Assembly (NCBI RefSeq): GCF_017353175.1
Contig: NZ_JAFMYW010000009.1
Location: 186,001-250,000, forward strand
Reading direction: 5' to 3'
DNA from: Fibrella forsythiae
Lineage (GTDB): Bacteria; Bacteroidota; Bacteroidia; Cytophagales; Spirosomataceae
Length of the DNA stretch: 64,000 nucleotides
The notes below the pieces were generated by a model that made no database searches, had not been told where the DNA came from, and saw nothing but the letters and a program-made list of their open reading frames with translations. Positions within the stretch are counted from its first letter, which is position 1. Each line of letters opens with the position of its first letter. Shown here piece after piece: positions 9,173-16,618 of this stretch. The position numbers were made by a program, and so were the translations under genes.

Positions 9173-9250
9173 GGATTGCTTTCGCGCTGTGGGTTGCTGT
9201 CGCCTAGTCGAAGGGCCAGGCGACAGCAACCTACAGCGCGAAAGCAATCC
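9173..9250. repeat. 32-bp inverted repeat upstream of the MetE-like gene
   Basis: Arms 9173-9204 and 9219-9250 are complementary over 32 bp with one mismatch, around a 14-base loop containing TAGTCGAAGGGCC. The arm segments CTTTCGCGCTGT and GGTTGCTG recur in the hairpins at 19308 and 53120. There is no T-run after the stem, so a classical terminator is not obvious. Confidence 0.9.
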
Positions 9251-9300
9251 GTCATAAACCACTCTTTCACTAATTCGCCCTTTCACTCTTAAAAACACCT

Positions 9301-10407
9301 ATGACTCCTCCCTTCAGAGCCGACCACGTTGGTAGTTTATTACGGACGCCAGCCGTTAAAGAAAATCGCCTTCGCTGGAAAAAAGGCGACATCACCGCCG
9401 ACGAACTTCGGGCTATCGAAGACGCCGGTATTGCCGAAACCGTTAAGAAACTGGAAGCGACCGGCATGAAATCCATCACCGACGGTGAGTTCCGGCGCGA
9501 TTATTTTCACCTCGATTTCCTGAAAGAACTGGCCGGGGTGACCGTCACGGGCGGCATCGAAGCGAACCCAAACGCCAAAGCCGCCGAAGACGGGTTTACC
9601 CCGCCCAAGCTCAGCGTAACGGGTAAGCTCAGCCACCAACACGACATTCAGGTGGCCGACTTCAACTTCCTGAAATCGGTGGTGACGCAAACGCCCAAAG
9701 TTTCGATTCCGTCGCCGACGATGGTGCATTTCCGGGGTGGCCGCAAAGCCATCGACATTAATTCGTACCCCGACATGGACGAGTTCTTCCATGACCTCGC
9801 CCGCGCGTACCGGCAGGAAATCGATCACCTGTACAAGGCCGGACTCCGTTACCTCCAGCTCGACGATACGAACCTCGCTTACCTCTGCGACCCTAAAATG
9901 CGGGCTGCCGCCGTTGAGCGGGGCGAAGATCCCAACGAACTGCCACGTACCTACGCCGCCCTGATCAACTCGGTCATCGACGGTCGGCCCGACGATCTGA
10001 CGGTTGGTATCCACCTATGCCGGGGTAATTACCGCAGCACCTGGTTCGCCGAAGGGGGCTACGAGCCAGTGGCCGAAATTCTGTTCAACTCCATCAACGT
10101 GGATGCCTACTTCCTGGAATACGATGACGAACGCAGCGGTGATTTCGCGCCCCTACGCTTCGTGCCCGACAATAAAATGGTGGTACTGGGCATCATTTCC
10201 TCGAAAGTGCGCGAGTTGGAAAACATAGACGACCTGGCCAAACGGATCGACGAAGCCGCCCGGTATATGCCGCTCGATAACATGTGCGTCAGTCCACAAT
10301 GCGGGTTTTCGAGCACGCACCACGGCAATGACCTCACCGAAGACGATCAGTGGCGCAAGATGGAACTGGTGGTCAACACGGCCATAAAAGTCTGGGGAGA
10401 AGCATGA
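9301..10407 (+). CDS. Cobalamin-independent methionine synthase family protein (MetE C-terminal-like)
   Basis: A 368-residue protein matching only the C-terminal catalytic TIM barrel of MetE (full MetE is about 750). It begins 'RADHVGSLLRTP' and 'ITDGEFRRD'. Probable zinc ligands are visible as H-x-C in 'IHLCRGNYRS' and a late Cys in 'SPQCGFSSTHHGN'. Stand-alone members transfer methyl groups to thiols or are uncharacterised. It overlaps the following hydrolase by four bases (ATGA), placing it in an operon that runs into pcaDC. A role in handling methyl groups from methoxylated aromatics is a guess from context; ordinary methionine synthesis is the alternative. Confidence 0.82.
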   Translation: MTPPFRADHVGSLLRTPAVKENRLRWKKGDITADELRAIEDAGIAETVKKLEATGMKSITDGEFRRDYFHLDFLKELAGVTVTGGIEANPNAKAAEDGFTPPKLSVTGKLSHQHDIQVADFNFLKSVVTQTPKVSIPSPTMVHFRGGRKAIDINSYPDMDEFFHDLARAYRQEIDHLYKAGLRYLQLDDTNLAYLCDPKMRAAAVERGEDPNELPRTYAALINSVIDGRPDDLTVGIHLCRGNYRSTWFAEGGYEPVAEILFNSINVDAYFLEYDDERSGDFAPLRFVPDNKMVVLGIISSKVRELENIDDLAKRIDEAARYMPLDNMCVSPQCGFSSTHHGNDLTEDDQWRKMELVVNTAIKVWGEA

Positions 10408-11531
10408 AAGTATACGGTCTAACGCTTATTCTGTTCCTCGTGTCGGCGGGCCTGTTCGCCCAATCCGGAATCGCGAAAATAGATTCCGGTACCATTCAGG
10501 GCGCACGCTACCGGGTTCTGTTTCCCGACAACTGGAACCGGAAGCTGGTGATGTATGCCCACGGCTACGAGTTTATGGGCGCACGTCCGCTGCAAAGCCA
10601 GAGCCCCGAGTTTCTGACCCGGATGAAGCCGTTTCTTGAACGTGGTTTTGCGGTGGCCGCCTCCGACTACGTCTATCAGGGGTTTGCCTTGCCGCAGGGT
10701 GTCGACGATACCGAAGCCCTGCGCAGGTACGTCGTCGGCAAATATGGTAAGCCCGACTCCGTGTTCGTGGTGGGGCATTCGATGGGTGGGGGCGTTGCGC
10801 TGGCGACCCTCGAAAATTTCGGGACGAATTACCAGGGAGGCCTGCCGCTCTGCCCGCTGTCGAGCCGGCCGTATTTGCAGTGCCGCAAAGAGTTTGACAT
10901 GTACGCCACCTTCAATGGCCTGTTTCCGGGCGTTGCCAAGTCCCTTGCCCATATTTTTGATCTGTCGAAACCGTATCAGGCGCAGGATGCCCGCCAGATG
11001 GTGGCCCGCGCCATGGAGATCAAACGAGCGATTTTGACCAAAGACTCGGTGCTGGCGGTCGCCTTCGCCAAACGGTTTGATCTGAAACTTGATGACCTGC
11101 CGTTCTCGCTGTTTTTCAACGAGAACGTCCTGCGCGATATCGCCCAGAAAGCCCACGGTAACCCTTTCGATAATACCAACACAGTCTACAGCGGATTTCC
11201 AGACAACCTGATCGTTAACCAGAAAGCGGAACGACTCGCGGCTACGGTTAGTCCGGATGGGCTATTCAAGAAGTATGACCGCACGGGCAACATCAGTAAG
11301 CCGGTGGTGCTCATACACACGATTTACGATCAGCTGATTCCGCCGACCTACGGCGTTGTCAATATCGAGAACATGGTGCACCAGCAGGGGAAAGACGCGC
11401 TCTTTACGGTGAAGTACACCAGCGGGCAGGGACACTGTGCGTTCAGCCCGGAGCAAACTGGAAAGGCTTTCGACGCCCTGCGCTCCTGGGTGAAAACGGG
11501 CGTGAAAGCCAAAGCCGGGTTTATCGACTAA
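10404..11531 (+). CDS. Secreted alpha/beta hydrolase
   Basis: The start at 10404 overlaps the previous stop (ATGA) and gives a clean Sec signal peptide (residues 1 to about 20, ending 'SAGLFAQ'); the open frame extends 54 bases upstream, but that adds an implausible hydrophilic leader. The 375-residue protein has a nucleophile elbow 'GHSMGGG' near residues 125-131, a typical acid region 'LIHTIYDQLIPP' near 302-313 and a late His in 'SGQGHCAFSP'. It is probably a periplasmic or outer-surface esterase or peptidase. In an aromatic operon, an ester of a phenolic acid is a reasonable but unproven substrate. Confidence 0.8.
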   Translation: MKVYGLTLILFLVSAGLFAQSGIAKIDSGTIQGARYRVLFPDNWNRKLVMYAHGYEFMGARPLQSQSPEFLTRMKPFLERGFAVAASDYVYQGFALPQGVDDTEALRRYVVGKYGKPDSVFVVGHSMGGGVALATLENFGTNYQGGLPLCPLSSRPYLQCRKEFDMYATFNGLFPGVAKSLAHIFDLSKPYQAQDARQMVARAMEIKRAILTKDSVLAVAFAKRFDLKLDDLPFSLFFNENVLRDIAQKAHGNPFDNTNTVYSGFPDNLIVNQKAERLAATVSPDGLFKKYDRTGNISKPVVLIHTIYDQLIPPTYGVVNIENMVHQQGKDALFTVKYTSGQGHCAFSPEQTGKAFDALRSWVKTGVKAKAGFID

Positions 11532-11538
11532 GAAAACT

Positions 11539-12405
11539 ATGATCGACATTCAGAAAATCGTTGCCATCGACGTGCACACCCACGCCGAGGTTTCCTGCCA
11601 GCAACCGCACGACGACTATCGGCCGGAGTTCGATGCCGCTTTCGCGAAGTATTTCAAGTCAGACAAGCGCCCCACCATTCAGGAGACGGCCGACTATTAC
11701 CGTGAGCGAAACATGGCCTTCGTGATGTTCACCGTGGATTCGGAACACCAGACCGGCCGTCGGCGCATTCCGAACGAAGAGGTGGCCGAAGGAGCCGCCA
11801 GGAACCCCGACGTCATGATCGCGTTCGCCAGCATCGACCCGCACAAAGGGCGGATGGGTGCGCGCGAAGCCCGGCGGCTGATCGAGGAGTTTGGTGTGAA
11901 GGGCTTTAAATTTCACCCGACCGTGCAGGGATTTTACCCCAACGACCGCATGGCCTATCCGCTCTACGACGTCATTGCCGAGTACAAGCTGCCTATGCTG
12001 TTCCACTCGGGTCATTCGGGCTTTGGCTCGGGCGTGCGGGGCGGTGGCGGTCTGCGGCTGGAATACTCGAACCCCATGCACCTCGACGACGTGGCCATCG
12101 ACTACCCCGATTCGCCCATCATCATTGCGCACCCGTCGTGGCCCTGGCAGGACGAAGCCCTCTCGGTGGCCATGCACAAGCCCAACGTGTACATTGATCT
12201 GAGTGGCTGGTCGCCAAAGTATTTTCCACCTCAACTGGTGCAATACGCCAACACCCAGCTCAAACACCGCGTCCTGTTCGGCACTGATTTCCCGCTGATC
12301 ACGCCTGAACGATGGCTAAGCGATTTCGAAGTGGCCGGGTTTAAGGATGAAGTGAAGCCATTGATTATGAAGGAGAACGCTATCAAAATGCTCGGCCTGC
12401 GCTAA
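11539..12405 (+). CDS. Amidohydrolase (ACMSD-like, amidohydrolase_2)
   Basis: This 288-residue TIM-barrel metal enzyme has the N-terminal H-x-H motif 'DVHTHAE' near residues 10-16, a conserved Lys and His in 'KGFKFHPTVQGF', 'LFHSGHSG' near 155, 'IIIAHPSWPW' near 196, and a terminal Asp in 'LFGTDFPL' near 250. Family members decarboxylate or hydrate aromatic ring-cleavage acids (ACMS, gamma-resorcylate, 4-oxalomesaconate). It sits between the secreted hydrolase and pcaDC in a tight gene string and has no signal peptide. The 4,5-cleavage genes that would go with an oxalomesaconate hydratase are absent, so a decarboxylase or lactonase role is as likely. Confidence 0.83.
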   Translation: MIDIQKIVAIDVHTHAEVSCQQPHDDYRPEFDAAFAKYFKSDKRPTIQETADYYRERNMAFVMFTVDSEHQTGRRRIPNEEVAEGAARNPDVMIAFASIDPHKGRMGAREARRLIEEFGVKGFKFHPTVQGFYPNDRMAYPLYDVIAEYKLPMLFHSGHSGFGSGVRGGGGLRLEYSNPMHLDDVAIDYPDSPIIIAHPSWPWQDEALSVAMHKPNVYIDLSGWSPKYFPPQLVQYANTQLKHRVLFGTDFPLITPERWLSDFEVAGFKDEVKPLIMKENAIKMLGLR

Positions 12406-12442
12406 CCACGATTTTCCGCGATTGACTTACCACGTACCTGCT

Positions 12443-13591
12443 ATGCCATTTCTTTCTGTCAACGGTCATACACTGCATTACCAGCACCAGCAGGGTGCGG
12501 GCAGCCGAACGTTTGTGTTCGCCAACTCACTCGGCACCGATCTCCGTATCTGGGACGATGTGGTGGAACTATTGAAGCCGCACGGCTCTATGCTGCGGTT
12601 CGACAAACCGGGGCACGGCCTGTCTGAAGTGCCCCAAACACCCTTGACGATCAGCGATTACGTGGCCGATGTCATTGCCCTGCTCGACGCGCTTCAGATC
12701 GGTCAATGCATATTCGTGGGCTTGTCGATCGGTGGTGTGATCGGCCAGCGGCTGGCCCTGACATACCCCGACCGCATTGGGAAACTGGTATTGAGCAACA
12801 CGGGACCTAAAATCGGTACGGCTGACAGCTGGAATGACCGTATTCAGACGGTTCAACAGCAGGGGCTGTCGGCCATTGCCGATGGGGTGATGCAGCGGTG
12901 GTTTCCGACCGCCTTTCGGGAGGCGAACCCAACTCAGGTGGCCGCATACAAACGAATGCTTGAGCAGACATCACCGGCTGGGTACGTTGCTGCCTGCGGC
13001 GCTGTTCGTGACGAAGACCTGACGGGCCAGATTGCGAAGATCAACGTACCTACGCTGTGCCTTGGTGGTACCGATGACCTGGCCACGCCGCCCGATCTGG
13101 TTCAGGCCATGGCCAGCGCCATTCCCGACGCCCGCTACGAACTCATCGACGGGGCCGGGCACATTCCCTGTGTGCAGATGCCCGATAGGGTGGCGCAGTT
13201 GATTCTCCAGTTTATTCATGAAACGCCTGAACAGAGCTTGTATGAACAGGGCATGAAAACCCGCCGGGCAGTACTGGGCGATGCGCACGTCGACCGGGCC
13301 GAAGCTGCCAAAACAGACTTCGACGCCGATTTTCAACAATACATTACTGAAACGGCCTGGGGCAGCATCTGGTCGCGCCCCGGCCTGACCAAACGTGAAC
13401 GGAGCCTGATCACCATTGCGCTCCTGGCCACGCTGGGGCACGACGATGAACTGGCGATGCACCTCCGCGCCACCCGAAATACCGGAGCCAGCCCCGACGA
13501 CGTAAAAGAGACCCTGCTCCACACAGCCATCTACGCCGGTGTACCCGTCACTAACGGAGCCATGAAAATTGCCAAAGCCGTTTTTAAATAA
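12443..13591 (+). CDS. pcaL: Fused 3-oxoadipate enol-lactonase / 4-carboxymuconolactone decarboxylase
   Basis: I prefer the ATG at 12443 over an upstream in-frame TTG. The 382-residue protein is a natural fusion. Residues 1 to about 255 are an alpha/beta hydrolase (PcaD) with nucleophile elbow 'GLSIGG' near 94-99 and a catalytic His in 'GAGHIPCVQMP'. Residues 265-382 are a CMD-type decarboxylase (PcaC) with 'AWGSIWSRPGLTKRERSL' and 'ELAMHLRATRNTGAS'. It catalyses two successive steps from 4-carboxymuconolactone to 3-oxoadipate. Such PcaDC/PcaL fusions are known in several phyla. A 36-bp perfect inverted repeat starts just after the stop. Confidence 0.93.
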   Translation: MPFLSVNGHTLHYQHQQGAGSRTFVFANSLGTDLRIWDDVVELLKPHGSMLRFDKPGHGLSEVPQTPLTISDYVADVIALLDALQIGQCIFVGLSIGGVIGQRLALTYPDRIGKLVLSNTGPKIGTADSWNDRIQTVQQQGLSAIADGVMQRWFPTAFREANPTQVAAYKRMLEQTSPAGYVAACGAVRDEDLTGQIAKINVPTLCLGGTDDLATPPDLVQAMASAIPDARYELIDGAGHIPCVQMPDRVAQLILQFIHETPEQSLYEQGMKTRRAVLGDAHVDRAEAAKTDFDADFQQYITETAWGSIWSRPGLTKRERSLITIALLATLGHDDELAMHLRATRNTGASPDDVKETLLHTAIYAGVPVTNGAMKIAKAVFK

Positions 13592-13594
13592 AAA

Positions 13595-13681
13595 GATTGG
13601 GGATTTGGGATTGTTGCTGACGCCAGCGTAAACCCAAGCGAAGCCTACGCTGGCGTCAGCAACAATCCCAAATCCCCAATC
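13595..13681. repeat. Perfect 36-bp inverted repeat between pcaL and pcaH
   Basis: Arms 13595-13630 and 13646-13681 are exactly complementary over 36 bp, with a 15-base loop. The outer half of each arm is made of GGGGATTT/AAATCCCC words and the inner half reads GTTGCTGACGCCAGCGTA. The right arm leads through more AAATCCCC words directly to the pcaH start at 13708. Confidence 0.95.
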
Positions 13682-13707
13682 CGAAATCCCCAATCCGACA
13701 TCCTCTT

Positions 13708-14394
13708 ATGAACTCTATCAATTTCGACGTACATCCACCGCACTTATCGCCCGAGTACAAATCGACGATCTTTCGTAGTCCGACGAAGCCGCTGATGATC
13801 GTTCGGGAGCATCTGCAAGACCTTCGTATGCCCGTGTTCGGTGAATCCGTACTGGGTAAATTCGATAACGACCTGACCAAAAATGCCCGCGTCAATGGGG
13901 AACCCATCGGCGAGCGCATCAAAGTGGCGGGACGTGTGATGGACGATACCGGTCGGCCGTTATCTAATGTGCTGGTCGAAATCTGGCAGGCCAATTCGGC
14001 GGGCCGGTACATTCACAAAGCCGAGATCCACGACGCCCCGCTCGACCCGAATTTTCTGGGCAGTGGTCGTGTGCTGACCGACAGCGAAGGACGCTATGCG
14101 TTTTATACTATCAAGCCGGGGGCCTATCCCTGGGGCAACCATTACAACGCCTGGCGACCCAACCATATCCATTTTTCGGTGCTGGGCCATCAGTTCGATC
14201 AGCGCTTGGTGACGCAGATGTACTTCCCCGGCGATCCGCTGTTTGCCTATGACCCGATCTTCCAGTCGACGCCCGTTCACGCCCGCGAGTTACTGATTGC
14301 CCGGTTCAGCATGGACTGGACCGAGCCGGAATTCGCCCTTGCCTATGAATTCAATATCGTGCTGAACGGCCGCTACCAAACCCCCTTTGAGTAA
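13708..14394 (+). CDS. pcaH: Protocatechuate 3,4-dioxygenase beta subunit
   Basis: A 228-residue intradiol dioxygenase subunit. Iron-ligand segments are visible: a Tyr in 'LVEIWQANSAGRYIHK' near residues 90-105, a Tyr in 'KPGAYPW', and the H-x-H in 'WRPNHIHFSVLG' near residue 152. PcaH carries the Fe(III) site and, with PcaG, opens protocatechuate to 3-carboxy-cis,cis-muconate. Its stop overlaps the pcaG start by one base (TAATG), as expected for subunits made in equal amounts. Confidence 0.95.
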   Translation: MNSINFDVHPPHLSPEYKSTIFRSPTKPLMIVREHLQDLRMPVFGESVLGKFDNDLTKNARVNGEPIGERIKVAGRVMDDTGRPLSNVLVEIWQANSAGRYIHKAEIHDAPLDPNFLGSGRVLTDSEGRYAFYTIKPGAYPWGNHYNAWRPNHIHFSVLGHQFDQRLVTQMYFPGDPLFAYDPIFQSTPVHARELLIARFSMDWTEPEFALAYEFNIVLNGRYQTPFE

Positions 14395-15038
14395 TGGAAC
14401 GTCTCCGTCAAACGCCCTCGCAAACGGTCGGTCCTTTCTTCGCCTACAGCCTGACCGCCGTTCAGTACGGCTATGCCTACGACAGCATCGCCAACCACAC
14501 GCTCATTGGTCCTGATACGCCGGGCGAGCGGATCTTCATCACCGGCCGCATCCTCGACGGACAGGGAAACCCCGTGCCCGACGCCATTATCGAAATCTGG
14601 CAGGCCGATTCGGAAGGGAACTACCGAACCGCACCCATCAGCGCTGCCGATCACGATAGCCACGAGTTTATTGGCTTTGGCCGCCTTGGAACGGGCACGC
14701 AACCCGGTGCCGTATTCCGGTTCGACACCATAAAGCCGGGCCGCGTCCGGTCGGGCCGCGTTCGGTCGGGCCGCGTTCGGTCGGGTTCCGTAACGCCTGG
14801 TGCTGCCCCGCACATCAACATCACCCTGTTTATGCGTGGGTCGCTGCGGGCCTTGTACACCCGACTCTACTTCGCCGACGAAGCCGCCGCCAACGAACAG
14901 GATTCGTTACTAGCCATGATTCCTACTGACCGACGAACTACCTTGATCGCCACCGCCGTTCAATCAGCAGCCGGACCGGGTTACCACCTCGATATTCATT
15001 TACAAGGCGATCAGGAAACCGTATTTTTCGATCTGTGA
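14394..15038 (+). CDS. pcaG: Protocatechuate 3,4-dioxygenase alpha subunit
   Basis: The 214-residue partner of PcaH starts 'MERLRQTPSQTVGPFFAYSL' and has 'PDAIIEIWQADSEGNY' and 'APHINITLFMRG', both typical of PcaG. It lacks the full iron-ligand set of the beta subunit, as is normal. Unusual: just before the 'APHINI' strand the loop contains three perfect GRVRS pentapeptides (residues 116-130), encoded by a 15-bp tandem repeat at 14741-14785. Most family members have a short K-P-G-x-V-P-type turn here. The reading frame is intact. Confidence 0.93.
   Translation: MERLRQTPSQTVGPFFAYSLTAVQYGYAYDSIANHTLIGPDTPGERIFITGRILDGQGNPVPDAIIEIWQADSEGNYRTAPISAADHDSHEFIGFGRLGTGTQPGAVFRFDTIKPGRVRSGRVRSGRVRSGSVTPGAAPHINITLFMRGSLRALYTRLYFADEAAANEQDSLLAMIPTDRRTTLIATAVQSAAGPGYHLDIHLQGDQETVFFDL
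14741..14785 (+). repeat. 15-bp tandem repeat inside pcaG (3 copies)
   Basis: Three adjacent copies of CCGCGTTCGGTCGGG (the first with C for T at position 7) encode repeated RVRSG in frame. Copy-number change by slippage would keep the frame and add or remove five residues with two arginines each. Confidence 0.95.
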
Positions 15039-15085
15039 AGTTGGGTGAGCGCGCTTGCTTTGCGTTATAGGTTTTGTGTTGGTGT

Positions 15086-15123
15086 GTTGCTTACGCCGGT
15101 CCCTTCGACTAAGCGTAAGCAAC
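15086..15123. repeat. Short inverted repeat between pcaG and pcaB
   Basis: Arms 15086-15096 (GTTGCTTACGC) and 15113-15123 are perfectly complementary, with a 16-base loop containing CCCTTCGACT, the same loop-type segment seen in other hairpins of the window. Confidence 0.8.
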
Positions 15124-15125
15124 AT

Positions 15126-15178
15126 TCTCCGAAAGCCATTTCGGCTAAACCATCAATCGGTAAGCAACCCACAAATCC
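15126..15178 (+). repeat. 53-bp direct repeat, copy 1 (before pcaB)
   Basis: This segment matches 16524-16576 with three substitutions over 53 bp. It includes a small hairpin CCGAAAGCCATTTCGG and ends in an AAATCC word run. The two copies bracket pcaB exactly. Confidence 0.92.
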
Positions 15179-15210
15179 CCAATCCGAAATCCCACATCCG
15201 AAATCCCTCT

Positions 15211-16251
15211 ATGTTTTCAACGTACCTGGCTGATCCCGACATCCTCCGGCATTGCGGGCCGGAAGCGATCATTCGCAACATGCTGGCGTTTGAGGGCGCG
15301 TTGGCAACGGTGCAGGGGCAACTGGGCATCATTCCGTCCGCCGCCGCCTCGACCATTGCCGACACAGTGACCCGCCTGACCATCACGCCGGAATCGCTGA
15401 CGGCGGGAACCCTGCAAAACGGCGTGCCAACGCTACCCTTGCTGGCACAGGTTCGCGAAGCTTTGCCTGAATCGGTTAGGGGCGAGTTGCATGTGGGGGC
15501 GACGTCGCAGGACGTGCTGGATACGGCGCAGGTGCTGGCCATCAGGTCGGTGATGCCGGTGCTGGCTGATCGGATCAACGAGGTACTGGCGAGTCTGAAC
15601 CAGTTGACCCTCCACTACGGGAACGTACCCATGATGGGCCGGACACGTACCCAACAGGCTCAGCCGATCACCTTTGGCCAGAAAGTACTGAGCTGGCGAA
15701 ATCCCCTTGTCCGGCATCTGGAACGGCTCGATCAATTGAAGCCGCGTGTGCTGGTGGTGCAGTTGGGTGGAGCCGTCGGAAATCTGGCGGCGTTTGGTGA
15801 GAAAGGAGAGGCCGTAGCCCGTGCATTGGCTGCCGAACTGAATCTGAATTACGCCACGCCCTGGCATACGGAGCGCGACGGGCTGGCGGAGTTCACCAAC
15901 TGGCTGGCGCTGCTGACCGGTACGCTGGGCAAGCTGGGGCAGGATATCCTGCTGATGGGGCAGACCGAAGTAGGCGAAGTGGTGGAGAACGTGAACGGCG
16001 GAGGTAAATCCAGCGCGATGCCGCATAAAAACAACCCCGTGCTGAGTGAGGCGCTGGTGATGCTGGCCCGCCAGAATGCGCAGTTCGCAGCCATACAACT
16101 GCAAAGTATGGTGCATGGTAATGAACGCGACGCCACCGCCTGGATGCTGGAATGGGACAACCTGCCCCGCATGATGAGCAACGCAGGTACGTCGCTCCGC
16201 CACGCCCTGAGCATTACCCAGACAATGGGCGTAAAGGGATTTCGAACATAG
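15211..16251 (+). CDS. pcaB: 3-carboxy-cis,cis-muconate cycloisomerase
   Basis: The start at 15211 is chosen because the protein begins properly there ('MFSTYLADPDILRHCG'); the open frame extends 156 bases upstream, but that is intergenic repeat. The 346-residue product belongs to the fumarase/aspartase superfamily, with the signature 'GKSSAMPHKNNPV' near residues 264-276 and 'GATSQDVLDTAQ' near 93-104. It forms 4-carboxymuconolactone from carboxymuconate. It is at the short end for PcaB and lacks the extra C-terminal domain found in 450-residue homologues. The gene lies between two 53-bp direct repeats. Confidence 0.92.
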   Translation: MFSTYLADPDILRHCGPEAIIRNMLAFEGALATVQGQLGIIPSAAASTIADTVTRLTITPESLTAGTLQNGVPTLPLLAQVREALPESVRGELHVGATSQDVLDTAQVLAIRSVMPVLADRINEVLASLNQLTLHYGNVPMMGRTRTQQAQPITFGQKVLSWRNPLVRHLERLDQLKPRVLVVQLGGAVGNLAAFGEKGEAVARALAAELNLNYATPWHTERDGLAEFTNWLALLTGTLGKLGQDILLMGQTEVGEVVENVNGGGKSSAMPHKNNPVLSEALVMLARQNAQFAAIQLQSMVHGNERDATAWMLEWDNLPRMMSNAGTSLRHALSITQTMGVKGFRT

Positions 16252-16338
16252 GATTTCGGATTTTTAAAAAATTGATAATCAGGTGAATATGAAAAAGCTA
16301 TTATAGGCAGGGTGATTTTAATTATTGACAGTTAGCGT

Positions 16339-16489
16339 ATTGCTTTCGCCCGTACAGCTTCGCGAGCTAGGCTCTTCGACAGGCTCAGGGTGACACCGGG
16401 GTGGCGTCCCACTCCCACCCAAGTTCGTTATTCACATTCTTGAGTTTCCTGTCACCCTGAGCGGAGTCGAAGGGCTACGCGAAAGCAAC
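16339..16489. repeat. Imperfect long inverted repeat between pcaB and pcaF
   Basis: The outer parts pair TTGCTTTCGC with GCGAAAGCAA, and the inner parts pair CGACAGGCTCAGGGTGACA with a near-complement at 16450-16469, around a loop of about 54 bases. It shares the CCCTGAG/TCGAAGGG segment with the hairpins at 1871 and 53120. Confidence 0.8.
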
Positions 16490-16523
16490 CTACAGAACGA
16501 AGCCAATCAACGCGAAGCAACAG

Positions 16524-16576
16524 TCTCCGAAAGTCATTTCGGCTAAACCATCAATCGGTTAGCGACCCACAAATCC
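16524..16576 (+). repeat. 53-bp direct repeat, copy 2 (before pcaF)
   Basis: This is the second copy of the 15126-15178 segment, with three substitutions. It lies in the same position relative to a start codon, about 42 bases upstream (33 bases for copy 1). Confidence 0.92.
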
Positions 16577-16618
16577 GATATCCGAAATCCCCAATCCGAA
16601 ATCCAATATCCGACATCC

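Larger units (their letters stand above)
16252..16618. other. 367-bp pcaB-pcaF gap: hairpin plus repeat, no gene
   Basis: No credible coding sequence is visible. The gap holds an AT-rich stretch (16258-16335), an imperfect long hairpin (16339-16489), the second copy of the 53-bp direct repeat (16524-16576), and a run of AAATCC/GACATCC words that ends at the pcaF start codon. Confidence 0.8.

Noticed and set aside
15055-15210. N-terminal extension of pcaB with a hydrophobic, Cys-rich start
   Set aside because: It is a translation of intergenic repeat words; PcaB homologues start at the residue encoded at 15211.
16252-16338. Possible small RNA or promoter in the AT-rich part after pcaB
   Set aside because: No conserved promoter pair, stem or terminator could be recognised in these 87 bases.
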